DNA of 60,952 nt. Origin: Bacillota bacterium (lineage in GTDB: Bacteria; Bacillota; Clostridia; Christensenellales; CAG-138). Numbering within the stretch: position 1 is the stretch's first letter; each line of letters opens with the position of its first letter. Positions 50,335-58,656 of this stretch are shown piece after piece. The stretch covers positions 1 through 60,952 of the forward strand of contig JAEYHP010000159.1 in the NCBI GenBank assembly GCA_023409435.1. The letters run 5' to 3'. The notes under the pieces were generated by a model. It saw only the letters and a list, made by a program, of their open reading frames with translations. It did no database searches and was not told the origin of the DNA. A program made the translations under genes and the position numbers.

Positions 50335-52212
50335 ATGATTTTCGATATACTTTCGCTGCTTTACCTGTGCGAATATTTTGCCGCAGGGCAACTCATAGCA
50401 CGCGCCCTGTTCGCTGCGGAACGCCCGCTGTTCCGCTGGTGGATGGGGGGCGTTTTCTCGTTGCTGCTTTTGTTGTGGCTGCCCGCGCTGTTTGGTTTTT
50501 TGTGCGGGTTTAGCCTCCTTGCCCAGCTCCTTGCGCTGCTTGTCTGCACTGCGGCAGGCGTCGCCGCTTTCCTGGCAGGAAGAAAAGAAACGGTCGCATC
50601 CGTTACGGCTGGCGAGCTTCGCCCGGCGCTGTTGACGCTGCTGCCGTTATTTTTATTGGGCGGGTACCTGTTTTTCACCCACATACTCCAGCCGGTCAGT
50701 GGGGCCCTGCATTCCGGGCAATCCACATTCGGAGATCTGCCGCTGCACCTGGGCCTGGTAACCAGCATCGCAGGGCAGGGCACATTCCCGCCACAGTATT
50801 CCATATTCCCGGGCACGGCGGTCGGTTACCCGTTTTTGTGCGACAGCATCAGCGCCACGTTTTATGTTTTGGGCGCGTCATTGCGCGTTTCCTTGCTGCT
50901 GCCAGCTCTCTTTGCCTATGCGCTTGTATTATTGGGCGTCTACTGCTTCTTTTTGCAGTGGCAGAAAAAAACCGGCACCGCAGTATTCTCTACGCTGCTG
51001 TTTTTCTTAGGGGGAGGCTTCGGGTTCTGGTATTTTCTTGATCTCTGGAAAACGAACCCGGAAGCGTTCACCCGCATATTCACCGGCTTTTACAATACGC
51101 CCACCAACCTGCCGGATATCGGGCTAAGGTGGGTCAACCCGATCGCGGATATGCTCATTCCCCAGCGGGCTACGCTGTTTGGCTGGGCACTGCTGTTCCC
51201 CGCCCTGTATTTGCTCCGGCGCGCGGCGTTTGAGCATGAACCGAAGCTATTTGTGCCGCTGGGAATCATCGCGGGCTGCATGCCGCTTGTCCACACGCAT
51301 TCGTTCCTTGCGCTCGGCATGGCCAGCGTGGTCTACGTACTGTACGCGTTCATTTCCCGGCAGCAGAAAGCGACCCTATGGGGCTGGGTCAGGTACGGGC
51401 TGATCGCCTTAGCTTTGGCGTTGCCGCAGCTTATCTTGTTTACGTTCCGGCAATCCGGGGATTTTTTGAAGCCGCATTTTAACTGGGGCAACGAAGCCGA
51501 CTCTTTCCTGTGGTTCTACGTCAAGAACCTCGGGCTAATTTTCCTGCTGCTGCCCATGGCGTTTTTCCGGTTGCCCAAGGAGGAGAAGGTATTCTACGGC
51601 GGGGCCATATTGATCTGGGTCTTTTCGGAGCTTGTGCTGTTCCAGCCCAACCCGTACGACAACAACAAGCTGCTGTTCGTCTGGTTCGCGTTCACCTGCG
51701 GCATTGTGGGAAAGCTGCTTATGGATCTATATAAGCAATTGAGCGGGTTTGCGGGCAGGCGGTATCTTGCATTCCTTACGCTTTGCGCCCTGTTCCTTTC
51801 CGGCACGCTGACGCTTGCACGCGAGACGATCAGCGATTACGAGCAATTCAGCGCAGATGAGGCCGCGGCAGCGGCTTACATCAACGAGACGGCCGCGCCC
51901 GACGCGCTGTTTTTAACGGCCACCAACCACAACAACGCCGTCTCCTCCCTCACCGGAAGGAACATACTCTGCGGCACGGGCTCCTACCTCTACTACCATG
52001 GGCTCGATTATGAAACGCGGGAACAGCAGGTGCGGCTGCTGTTTGAGCAGCCGGAAACATGCTTTGACGCGCTACACGAAACCTACGGCATCGATTATGT
52101 GTTTGTGAGCAATTATGAGCGGTATAACTATGCGGTGAACGAGGCGTTCTTTTCGCAGTTCCCCGTAGTGTACGAGAACGACACGGTAACGATATATGAT
52201 GTGAGATCGTAG
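50335..52212 (+). CDS. Polytopic membrane protein, possible GT-C-type glycosyltransferase
   Basis: This 625-aa protein has many predicted membrane segments (a dozen or more) and a C-terminal soluble region of about 130 residues. The first outer loop, HSGQSTFGDLPLHLGLVTS, has the acidic/His signature seen in GT-C glycosyltransferases that use lipid-linked sugars; NPYDNNKLLFVW in the later part also recalls that fold. The C-terminal SDYEQFSADEAAAAAYINET and GIDYVFVSN segments resemble the luminal tails of such enzymes. Substrate is unknown. The ATG 50335 follows the PH-like gene by 4 nt with a weak ribosome binding site, suggesting coupling. Confidence 0.7.
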   Translation: MIFDILSLLYLCEYFAAGQLIARALFAAERPLFRWWMGGVFSLLLLLWLPALFGFLCGFSLLAQLLALLVCTAAGVAAFLAGRKETVASVTAGELRPALLTLLPLFLLGGYLFFTHILQPVSGALHSGQSTFGDLPLHLGLVTSIAGQGTFPPQYSIFPGTAVGYPFLCDSISATFYVLGASLRVSLLLPALFAYALVLLGVYCFFLQWQKKTGTAVFSTLLFFLGGGFGFWYFLDLWKTNPEAFTRIFTGFYNTPTNLPDIGLRWVNPIADMLIPQRATLFGWALLFPALYLLRRAAFEHEPKLFVPLGIIAGCMPLVHTHSFLALGMASVVYVLYAFISRQQKATLWGWVRYGLIALALALPQLILFTFRQSGDFLKPHFNWGNEADSFLWFYVKNLGLIFLLLPMAFFRLPKEEKVFYGGAILIWVFSELVLFQPNPYDNNKLLFVWFAFTCGIVGKLLMDLYKQLSGFAGRRYLAFLTLCALFLSGTLTLARETISDYEQFSADEAAAAAYINETAAPDALFLTATNHNNAVSSLTGRNILCGTGSYLYYHGLDYETREQQVRLLFEQPETCFDALHETYGIDYVFVSNYERYNYAVNEAFFSQFPVVYENDTVTIYDVRS

Positions 52213-52227
52213 TTTTCTGATTACAAA

Positions 52228-52465
52228 AAGGAACGGCGCGCCGTTCCTTCAGTCTGTCGGAAAACCCCTTGGGGGCTCGGGGGCCGCAGCCCTGAAGGCT
52301 TTCAATCGCCGCCAGCGACAGGTGCGGTGGCTGCGAAGAGCCTTGCGACGCAAGGCTCTCCTTGCAGGAACAACCGCCCGTGCCGTAGGCATAGGTTGTT
52401 CCTGTAATCCTCGAAAAAGTACCGCAAGGTGCTTTTTCGACAAAAGGAACGGCTAGCCGTTCCTT
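52228..52465. repeat. MITE-like hairpin element flanked by two copies of one terminator palindrome
   Basis: Two near-identical palindromes with arms AAGGAACGGC/GCCGTTCCTT (centre GC, 52228–52249; centre TA, 52444–52465) flank a block bounded by inverted ends TGTCGGAAAA (52255–52264) and TTTTTCGACA (52433–52442; 9 of 10 match). Inside are AGAGCCTTGC/GCAAGGCTCT (52337–52359), CAGGAACAACC/GGTTGTTCCTG (52365–52404) and TCGAAAAAGTACC/GGTGCTTTTTCGA (52411–52440). The layout suggests insertion of a small non-coding element into a terminator. Confidence 0.65.
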
Positions 52466-52469
52466 TTTT
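52442..52469. terminator. Bidirectional terminator between convergent genes
   Basis: AAAAGGAACGGC pairs with GCCGTTCCTTTT, continuing as TTTTTTG on the plus strand and with A-runs giving T-runs on the minus strand. It serves both the membrane protein and the DUF2461 gene; the 52228–52249 palindrome is a second copy. Confidence 0.85.
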
Positions 52470-52476
52470 GTTGCAT

Positions 52477-53151
52477 TTACTTTTCATCCAGCCCCAGCAG
52501 GAAGCGGTACAGCGGCTTTAACAGCAAAAATCCTTCATTGATTTCATCCACGAGCTCCGGCTTCATGGTGTTTTTGAGGTCCTTGGATGAAAAGCAGAAG
52601 GACAGGCTGCGCTTATTCAGCCAGGGCCGTATCTCTTCCGGCGCGTCAGAAAACCGCTGCCTTTTAAACTCCTCCCCCTGCCAGGTAAACCGTGACGCGA
52701 ACGCGGGATCGTTGACGATTTCCAAAAACCTCTGCGGCCGGGCGAGCATGCGGCGTCTTGCGTCCGCCATGAACTGCGGCAGCGGATAATACATACCCAT
52801 ACCATATCCGTAGGCCGTGCGCTCGAACTCCGCGTAAAGCACGAAGCTCTCGCCCGTAGCGGCGCCCGGATACTTAAAGGACAGGAACGCATGGTCCCGG
52901 TACATGGATTTATCCTTGGTATAGCGGGTGTCCCTGCGGATACGCGATACCACAGAGGAAGGCCGGACGTTAAAGTTCGGGTCCACCTCCAGCGCAACTT
53001 CCCCCAACGCGTCCGCCAAAGCGAGCATAGGCTCCTTTACGCTTTTTTCGTAGCGCTTGCGGTTTTCTTCAAAAAAAGAATGCTCGTTGTTGAACGCGAT
53101 CTCCCAGAAAAAGCGATAGGTGTCCTCCGTGAGGCCGGAAAATGTGTGCAT
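52477..53151 (-). CDS. DUF2461 family protein
   Basis: This 224-aa protein has the DUF2461 (TIGR02453) pattern: FFEENRKRYEKSVKEPMLAL, then SRIRRDTRYTKDKSMYRDHAFLSF, YGYGMGMYYPLPQFM and GEEFKRQRFS. Function is not established. The start at ATG 53151 follows AGAAGAGG by about 6 nt; an in-frame ATG at 53157 is also possible and earlier codons would run into the hairpin region. It stands alone between hairpin arrays. Confidence 0.85.
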   Translation of the reverse strand: MHTFSGLTEDTYRFFWEIAFNNEHSFFEENRKRYEKSVKEPMLALADALGEVALEVDPNFNVRPSSVVSRIRRDTRYTKDKSMYRDHAFLSFKYPGAATGESFVLYAEFERTAYGYGMGMYYPLPQFMADARRRMLARPQRFLEIVNDPAFASRFTWQGEEFKRQRFSDAPEEIRPWLNKRSLSFCFSSKDLKNTMKPELVDEINEGFLLLKPLYRFLLGLDEK

Positions 53152-53188
53152 AACCATCCTCTTCTCTTTTGTATACAATATGCGAGGG

Positions 53189-53353
53189 CTGTCGCACAAA
53201 ACGCATCCGCTTCATGAACATTCAAATGCGTTTTGTGCGACAGCGGGTTCGGTGCCTTAAAGGGCAAAAAAGGCGCCAGTGACGCCTTTTTAGAACCCCG
53301 GGGTTTCGCCGTGGGCGAAACAGCCTTTACATTATGCATTGACAATGCATAAT
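53189..53353. repeat. Hairpin array with an 18-bp inverted repeat
   Basis: CTGTCGCACAAAACGCAT (53189–53206) and its exact inverse (53226–53243) flank a 19-nt loop. Then follow AAAAAGGCG/CGCCTTTTT (53267–53291), GTTTCGCC/GGCGAAAC (53303–53321) and ATTATGCATT/AATGCATAAT (53331–53353). The region lies between two minus-strand genes and holds no reading frame worth listing. Confidence 0.8.
53267..53291 (-). terminator. Terminator of the surface protein gene
   Basis: AAAAAGGCG pairs with CGCCTTTTT around a 7-nt loop, giving T-runs on both strands. It lies about 130 nt past the surface protein stop on the minus strand. Confidence 0.75.
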
Positions 53354-53421
53354 GCCTCCTCCGCTATTGTATCTGTATCATGCTGTAAATTGCAATCCCC
53401 TGCGCCCCAAAGAGAGGCGCC

Positions 53422-55332
53422 TTATTTATCATCCGTATTTCGTACCCTATGCACCCGGTTGCGGATTTCCGGCGAAGCCTGAGGCGGCTTTTGTTCGGAT
53501 TCCGGCTCTACATGGCGCACCGGCTGCTGCGGGACGCGCGGCTGGTAAGGCGCCCTTTCCAGCGGCGGGACCGATGCCCGTTCCTGTTGCTGGTACGTGC
53601 GCTCCTGCGTATAAGCGGACCCTCTTTCCTGCGGCGGTGCGGGCGTGCGGGAAGGCGCGGGCTGGTATACCTGCCTCTCCGAATTTCGCTCCACGGGAGC
53701 GGGGCGAGTCTGTGTGGAAAATTCCTCTTGCTCCCTCTGCGGCTGCGCAAACCGGGAAGCCCTGCCTGTATTTTGTTCCAGCGGATAAGGCTGGGACTGC
53801 GCTTCGCGTTCGGCGGCGCTTACGCGCGCCTGCGCGGCGTTGCGCGCGCGGGGCAATTCATCCGGCTCCTCTTCCTCCAATGTGGCGTTGCGCTTGCGCT
53901 CGTATATGGAGAGCGCCAGGAGCGCGATACCCGCCACCGCCATCAGCGCCGCAAGCACGATGAGTACGGTCACCAGCGTGCCGCTCATGCCGCCGGTACT
54001 TGCCGGTTCTTCCTCCCCCACGGGGCTGGCGGCGGGAGTGGGCGAAGCCAAAGAGACATAGTCCGCCATGAGCTTTGCCTCATACGTATGCTCCACGCCG
54101 GAAGGATCAGACGCGGTAAGGGTAAACGCAAGCTCGCGCGGCGCGCTGACGAGAAGTTCCTTATCCACTGTGGTTTCGCCCAAAGGCAGGATATCCATCG
54201 GTTCGATATTGCCAAGCTCAGCTTCGGAGATGAGCGCATTTACCATATCCACATTGGAGTTGTTCTGTATGGTAAAGCGCACCTTCATGCGCCCGCTGTC
54301 GGTGAGCGGCTGGAGCACGGTAGCGGAAAGCGAAAGCGAAACCTGGCCCGGGCTCACAGGCGGCCAGACTTCGTAGCTTGTGGTCCTGTTCTCATACGGC
54401 TGGCCGGAAGCGTCCGTGCCCGTTACCACAAAGGATACGTTGCGCAGCTCCGTCGTCATAACGGTGTAGGTGAGCGTCTGCTCCTTCCCCCCCTCCAGCG
54501 AAAAAGCCTCGGGGCTTACGGAGTTACCCAGTTCATCCTTGACGGTGATGTTGTTGATGGCCTGGTTGCCGCTGTTTTTAAATGCAAGGGTAAACACCAC
54601 ACCCTCCGGGGAGGGTTCGCTTTGGGTTACGGCCAGATCCAGCTGGATGTTCACCACGGTGACGGTGAGCGGGTCAATGGTAAGCGTCTTGCCCTCGCCA
54701 TTGAGCTTGTAGGTAATAGAAGGCTGGCTGACGGCGTCCTGGCCGCCCAAAGTCAGCTCGTATGTTGCGGTCTTGGACGTCCCCGGCGCAATGGTCAGGT
54801 TGCTTGCGACAGGCGCTGTGCCCGCCGCAGGGTCTTTGATTGTGACGCCTGTCATTTCCGCGGTCCCGGGGTTGTTGAGGGTATAGGTCAACGTTACTTT
54901 ATCGCCGGATTTGCCGGAGGACTTGCTGGCCGTGCGCGTCGCCGTCATTTCGGCGGCGGGCGCCGAGCCCAATGTGATGGGGATATCCTTGGATTTCGTA
55001 GCGCCGTTTTCCGTCCAGGTAAGCGTATAGGTAATTGTCTGTCCCAGCATATCCTCGGGTACTTCGATGCTGCTGAGGGTAAAGTTCAGTTTGCCGTTGG
55101 GCGGCACCACCTGGCTGGACAGCTGGCTGTTGCCGGATAATCCGTTCCCGGTAATGTTGATGTCCCGCATTTCATAAGCGGAATCGTTCACCACGGAAAA
55201 CCTCGCGGAAATTGTCCCCGCGGAGGTAATCTGCGCGGGCTCCGTTGTGACCTGCACGGTGGCCGCAAGCGCCGCCGGTGCAAGCAGCAGAAGCAATATC
55301 AATACGCTTAGCGCGGAAATAATTTTTTTCAT
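53422..55332 (-). CDS. Membrane-anchored protein with repeated CARDB/NEW3-like domains and a long inner tail
   Basis: The 636-aa protein has a signal peptide (residues 1–23, cleavage after APAALA), then about 400 residues of beta-rich repeats with 'F.V.N.S...I.NITV.D' patterns: four or five CARDB/NEW3-like immunoglobulin-type domains, of the kind found in cell-surface and COG1361 proteins. A Pro/Ser linker leads to one membrane helix (452–476) followed by YERKR. The last 160 residues, expected inside the cell, are rich in Pro, Gln, Arg and Glu and look disordered. No catalytic motif is seen. ATG 55332 has AAAGGAGA upstream. It could sense or link the envelope to an inner partner. Confidence 0.75.
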   Translation of the reverse strand: MKKIISALSVLILLLLLAPAALAATVQVTTEPAQITSAGTISARFSVVNDSAYEMRDINITGNGLSGNSQLSSQVVPPNGKLNFTLSSIEVPEDMLGQTITYTLTWTENGATKSKDIPITLGSAPAAEMTATRTASKSSGKSGDKVTLTYTLNNPGTAEMTGVTIKDPAAGTAPVASNLTIAPGTSKTATYELTLGGQDAVSQPSITYKLNGEGKTLTIDPLTVTVVNIQLDLAVTQSEPSPEGVVFTLAFKNSGNQAINNITVKDELGNSVSPEAFSLEGGKEQTLTYTVMTTELRNVSFVVTGTDASGQPYENRTTSYEVWPPVSPGQVSLSLSATVLQPLTDSGRMKVRFTIQNNSNVDMVNALISEAELGNIEPMDILPLGETTVDKELLVSAPRELAFTLTASDPSGVEHTYEAKLMADYVSLASPTPAASPVGEEEPASTGGMSGTLVTVLIVLAALMAVAGIALLALSIYERKRNATLEEEEPDELPRARNAAQARVSAAEREAQSQPYPLEQNTGRASRFAQPQREQEEFSTQTRPAPVERNSERQVYQPAPSRTPAPPQERGSAYTQERTYQQQERASVPPLERAPYQPRVPQQPVRHVEPESEQKPPQASPEIRNRVHRVRNTDDK

Positions 55333-55426
55333 GGAACGGTATCTCCTTTTGCGGTCTTTGGCGTATATACGTATCTTCAATACGATACTACCACAAATTA
55401 TGCTTTTTTAACCAATGTAAACCATG

Positions 55427-55549
55427 AATGCATCTTAAAGCGGCGAGGAATTTTCGATGCGGGGCAAGGAGCCGGAGCGATACGTAGCAGTGCTACGCTA
55501 CCGCGGAGGGCGACACCGCTCCACACGAAAAGAGCCGCCGGGATGCATT
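55427..55549. repeat. Long nested imperfect hairpin between ilvE and the surface protein gene
   Basis: From outside in: AATGCATC/GATGCATT, GCGGC/GCCGC (55440–55444 with 55534–55538), TTTTCG/CGAAAA (55451–55456 with 55526–55531), GGAGCG/CGCTCC (55474–55479 with 55517–55522) and CGTAGC/GCTACG (55483–55497). The whole 123 nt folds on itself. It resembles interspersed structured repeats of Clostridia but no second copy is in the window. Confidence 0.6.
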
Positions 55550-55566
55550 TATGTTTGGAATTGGTG

Positions 55567-56631
55567 CTATACGCGTGTGACCCAGCCGTGCGTATCCTCA
55601 ATATCGCCCAGCTGCAAGCCGGTGAGGGTATCGTAAAGCTTCTGCGTCATGCTGCCGGTCCTGCCGTCGTTTACCACGATGCTCTTGCCCTTGTAGTGGA
55701 GCTCGCCGACCGGGGAAATCACTGCAGCCGTTCCGGTACCGAATGCCTCCTTCAGTTCGCCGCTTTCCCCCGCTTCCATCAGCTCGGATATCGCGATTTT
55801 GCGCTCCGCGACCTTATAGCCCAGTTCCTCCGCGAGGGTGAGTATGGATTTGCGGGTGATGCCGTCGAGTATGCTGCCTTCCACTGGAGCCGTGCAGATG
55901 GTATCGCCGATGAGGAACATCATGTTCATGGCGCCCACCTCTTCCACATACTTTTGCTCCAATCCGTCCAGCCAGAGCACCTGGCTGTACCCGCGCGTGG
56001 CGGCTTCTTCCGCGGCCTTGAGGCTTGCTGCATAGTTGCCGCCGGTCTTGGCAAAGCCGGTGCCGCCCCTGACGGCCCTGACATACTGATCCTCCACATA
56101 GATGCGGATGGGCGCCAAGCCCGAAGCATAATATGCGCCGGACGGCGAGCAAATAATATAATAAAGGAAACGGTCCGCCCTGTGCACACCAAGCGCCGAC
56201 CCGTCTGCAATCAGCGTAGGCCGCAGATAAAGCGTCGCGCCGGGAGCGCGGGGTACCCAATCCCGGTCCACATCCACGAGCGCCGCCATCGCCTGGTAAT
56301 TGTCCTCCACGTCGATCTGCGGCATGCACATTCTTTCCGCGCCCTTGTTCATACGCCTTGCATTGTCCCGCGCACGGAACAAAAGGATTTCGTCCTTCTT
56401 GGAACGATATGCTTTAAGCCCCTCAAATATCTCCTGAGAATAGTGCAGCACAGGGCTTGCCGGGTCAATCTGCAGCTTCTGGTAGGGCTGTATGCGCGCG
56501 TTGTGCCACCCTTTTCCGTTCTCATACTCCATAATGAACATATGGTCCGAAAAGAGCTTGCCGAACCCGAGCTTGGTTTCATCCTGCGGCTTCGCCTTAG
56601 GGGCTGTGGTTCTGTTGACGGTGATTTCCAT
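55567..56631 (-). CDS. ilvE: Branched-chain amino acid aminotransferase
   Basis: This fold-type IV PLP enzyme transfers the amino group in the last step of Val, Leu and Ile synthesis and the first of their breakdown. The PLP lysine is Lys 195 in GGTGFAKTGGNYAASLKA. YLRPTLIADG, QVLWLDG and EVGAMNMMFL are standard, and the length of 354 aa matches the longer BCAT type of Gram-positives. GGAGGGACAGT precedes the ATG. It lies about 90 nt after the YigZ-family gene on the same strand. No T-box is seen in the short gap before it. Confidence 0.94.
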   Translation of the reverse strand: MEITVNRTTAPKAKPQDETKLGFGKLFSDHMFIMEYENGKGWHNARIQPYQKLQIDPASPVLHYSQEIFEGLKAYRSKKDEILLFRARDNARRMNKGAERMCMPQIDVEDNYQAMAALVDVDRDWVPRAPGATLYLRPTLIADGSALGVHRADRFLYYIICSPSGAYYASGLAPIRIYVEDQYVRAVRGGTGFAKTGGNYAASLKAAEEAATRGYSQVLWLDGLEQKYVEEVGAMNMMFLIGDTICTAPVEGSILDGITRKSILTLAEELGYKVAERKIAISELMEAGESGELKEAFGTGTAAVISPVGELHYKGKSIVVNDGRTGSMTQKLYDTLTGLQLGDIEDTHGWVTRV

Positions 56632-56720
56632 ACTGTCCCTCCGCTGTCTTTAAATTCGCTCCCGACTGGCCGGGAAAGATCAACTGTTTGAAAAGCGGCG
56701 CGGCTATTGCGGCCACTAGA

Positions 56721-57347
56721 CTATAATAGAAACGCGCCGTATGCCTTTCCGGTTTCCTGCGGGCGCACGCGGCCATCCGTTTTTTCGGTCAAAAGCCGGA
56801 TAAACGCCGCGGCTTCCTCTTCGGGCACCATCAGGTCCGCTTCCACATCCTCCGCGTAGCGGACGTCCTTTACATTACCGTCTTTGCGCAAAAGCGGCTC
56901 TACTGCTGCAAAGCGGGAATAGTCGGTCTTAACCAAAAACTTTACGCAAGGGCGCATTTCCACAACGCCCGCGGCCTCCATACTCATGGACGCCGCTTTG
57001 GAATAGGCGCGCACCAACCCGCCCGCGCCCAGCAATACGCCGCCAAAATACCGCGTGACAACGCACAGTACGTCCACCAGCTCTTTCTGGCGGACGGCCT
57101 CCATCATGGGAAGCCCGGCGGTACCCGCAGGCTCGCCGTCGTCGCTAAAGCGCGCGGCGGAAGCATCAGCACCCATACAATAGGCAAAGCAGTTATGTGT
57201 GGCATCCCAGTACCGCTTGCGAAGTTCCGCAAGCTTCCCTAGCACTTCGTCCTCCCTCGTTACTGGAAAGCAGCGGCCGATAAAGCGGGATTTTTGGATC
57301 ACCAGCTCTATTTCCGCTTCTTTTTGCACCGTACGGTACGCGCGCAT
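56721..57347 (-). CDS. YigZ/IMPACT family protein
   Basis: This 208-aa protein begins with the UPF0029 N-terminal domain. KSRFIGRCFPV, ATHNCFAYCMG, RFSDDGEPAGTAGLPM and YFGGVLLGAGGLVRAYSKAA form the family signature. A small C-terminal ferredoxin-like domain follows (ADLMVPEEEAAAFIRLL). The role in bacteria is uncertain; eukaryotic IMPACT regulates Gcn2. The ATG overlaps the tyrS stop by 1 bp (TGATG), so they are coupled. Confidence 0.93.
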   Translation of the reverse strand: MRAYRTVQKEAEIELVIQKSRFIGRCFPVTREDEVLGKLAELRKRYWDATHNCFAYCMGADASAARFSDDGEPAGTAGLPMMEAVRQKELVDVLCVVTRYFGGVLLGAGGLVRAYSKAASMSMEAAGVVEMRPCVKFLVKTDYSRFAAVEPLLRKDGNVKDVRYAEDVEADLMVPEEEAAAFIRLLTEKTDGRVRPQETGKAYGAFLL

Positions 57348-58576
57348 CAGCCCAACCGAACGCGGCAGAAGCCCTTCTTGCCCTTTTTGAGTATCACGCC
57401 ATCCCCCTGCACGCTTTCGGGGGGGAGGGCGAAATACACGTCCTCCACCTTATCGTCGCCAATAAACACCGCGCCGCTTTCAATGAGCCTGCGCGCGTCG
57501 CTTTTGGATTTTGCAAGGTTGCCCTTCACCAGAAGGTCAACTACCCTAAGGCCCGTTTCCTCCGCCTCCGCAGCGGAGAGCGTGACAGTGGGCATATGGG
57601 TAATGTCGCCGCCGCCGGAAAACAGCGCTTCCGCGGCGTCCATGGCCTTTTGCGCTTCCTCTTCCCCATGCACCTGCTTCGTCAATTCAAACGCAAGCAC
57701 GCGCTTGGCCTCGTTGATGGCGCTGTCCTTGAGCGCGCCCAGGCGGCGCACTTCGTCCATGGGCAGGAATGTTAAGAGCGCAAGGCAGCGTTCCACGTCC
57801 GCGTCGTCCACGTTGCGCCAATATTGATAGAAGTCGAATACGGGGCACTTTTCCTTATCCAGCCAGAGCGCGCCTTTTTCGGTCTTGCCCATTTTGCGGC
57901 CATCGCTGGTGGTCAAAAGCGTGCAGGTCAAAGCATACGCGGGCTTTTGCTCCTTGCGGCGTATGAGATCCGCGCCGGCAAGGATGTTGCTCCACTGGTC
58001 GTCCCCGCCCATTTGCAGTACGCAGTTTTCCGTGCGGTTGAGCACCAGAAAGTCATAGCTCTGCATCAGCATGTAGCCCATTTCAAAGTACGTGAGCCCC
58101 TGCTCCATGCGGTTTTTATAGCAATCCGCCGTCAGCATGCGGTTCACGGAAAACAGCACGCCGATATCGCGCATGAACTCCAGAAAGTTTAACGGCAGCA
58201 GCCAATCCGCGTTGTTCCGGATGATGGCTTTTCCTTCGCCAAAGTCCAGCAAGCGGGACATCTGGGTTTGGAATTTGTCGGCGTTAGATTGAATTTCCTC
58301 CTGCGTCATCATGCGGCGCATATCCGTCTTGCCGGAAGGATCGCCGATCATGGTGGTGCCGCCGCCCAAAAGCGCGATGGGCCGGTGGCCTGCGCGCTGC
58401 ATATGCGCCATCGCCATCAGCGCCACGTAGTGGCCCACATGCAGACTGTCCGCCGTGGGGTCAAAGCCTATATAAAACGTAATGCGTTCTTTGCCCATCA
58501 GCTCCCGAAGCTCTTCGGGATGCGACGCCTGCTTGATAAAGCCGCGCTCTTCCAATACGTCGAATGCGTTCCTCAT
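57347..58576 (-). CDS. tyrS: Tyrosyl-tRNA synthetase
   Basis: TyrRS charges tRNA-Tyr. The class I signatures are DSLHVGHY (His 46, the HIGH motif) and GRKMGKTEKGAL (the KMSKS loop). YFEMGYMLMQSYDF is the tyrosine pocket, and a C-terminal S4 RNA-binding domain closes the 409-aa chain. ATG 58576 is preceded by GGGAGG, though 13 nt away. The gap to the previous gene is only 57 nt, too short for the T-box leader commonly found upstream of tyrS in Bacillota. Confidence 0.95.
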   Translation of the reverse strand: MRNAFDVLEERGFIKQASHPEELRELMGKERITFYIGFDPTADSLHVGHYVALMAMAHMQRAGHRPIALLGGGTTMIGDPSGKTDMRRMMTQEEIQSNADKFQTQMSRLLDFGEGKAIIRNNADWLLPLNFLEFMRDIGVLFSVNRMLTADCYKNRMEQGLTYFEMGYMLMQSYDFLVLNRTENCVLQMGGDDQWSNILAGADLIRRKEQKPAYALTCTLLTTSDGRKMGKTEKGALWLDKEKCPVFDFYQYWRNVDDADVERCLALLTFLPMDEVRRLGALKDSAINEAKRVLAFELTKQVHGEEEAQKAMDAAEALFSGGGDITHMPTVTLSAAEAEETGLRVVDLLVKGNLAKSKSDARRLIESGAVFIGDDKVEDVYFALPPESVQGDGVILKKGKKGFCRVRLG

Positions 58577-58627
58577 GCCGTCTAAATGTCCTCCCATTAT
58601 GCGCAGTTTCTGCCGCCGCGTCTAAAT

Positions 58628-58656
58628 AGAATATCAGATGCCGCGCTCTTTTGCAA
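58628..58656 (-). promoter_or_regulatory. Promoter of tyrS
   Basis: Minus strand TTGCAA (58651–58656), 17-nt spacer, TATTCT (58628–58633) with TGA before it. It lies in the end of the preceding gene and would transcribe tyrS and the YigZ-family gene with a short leader. Confidence 0.6.

Noticed and set aside
52302..52487. A 61-codon minus-strand frame in the hairpin element
   Set aside because: It is made of the repeat stems themselves and crosses the terminator; spurious.
53449..55140. A 563-codon plus-strand frame opposite the surface protein gene
   Set aside because: Its residues are Arg/Gly/His-rich without known motifs, and the minus-strand frame has a signal peptide, domains, membrane helix and ribosome binding site. 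It is a shadow of GC-rich coding sequence.
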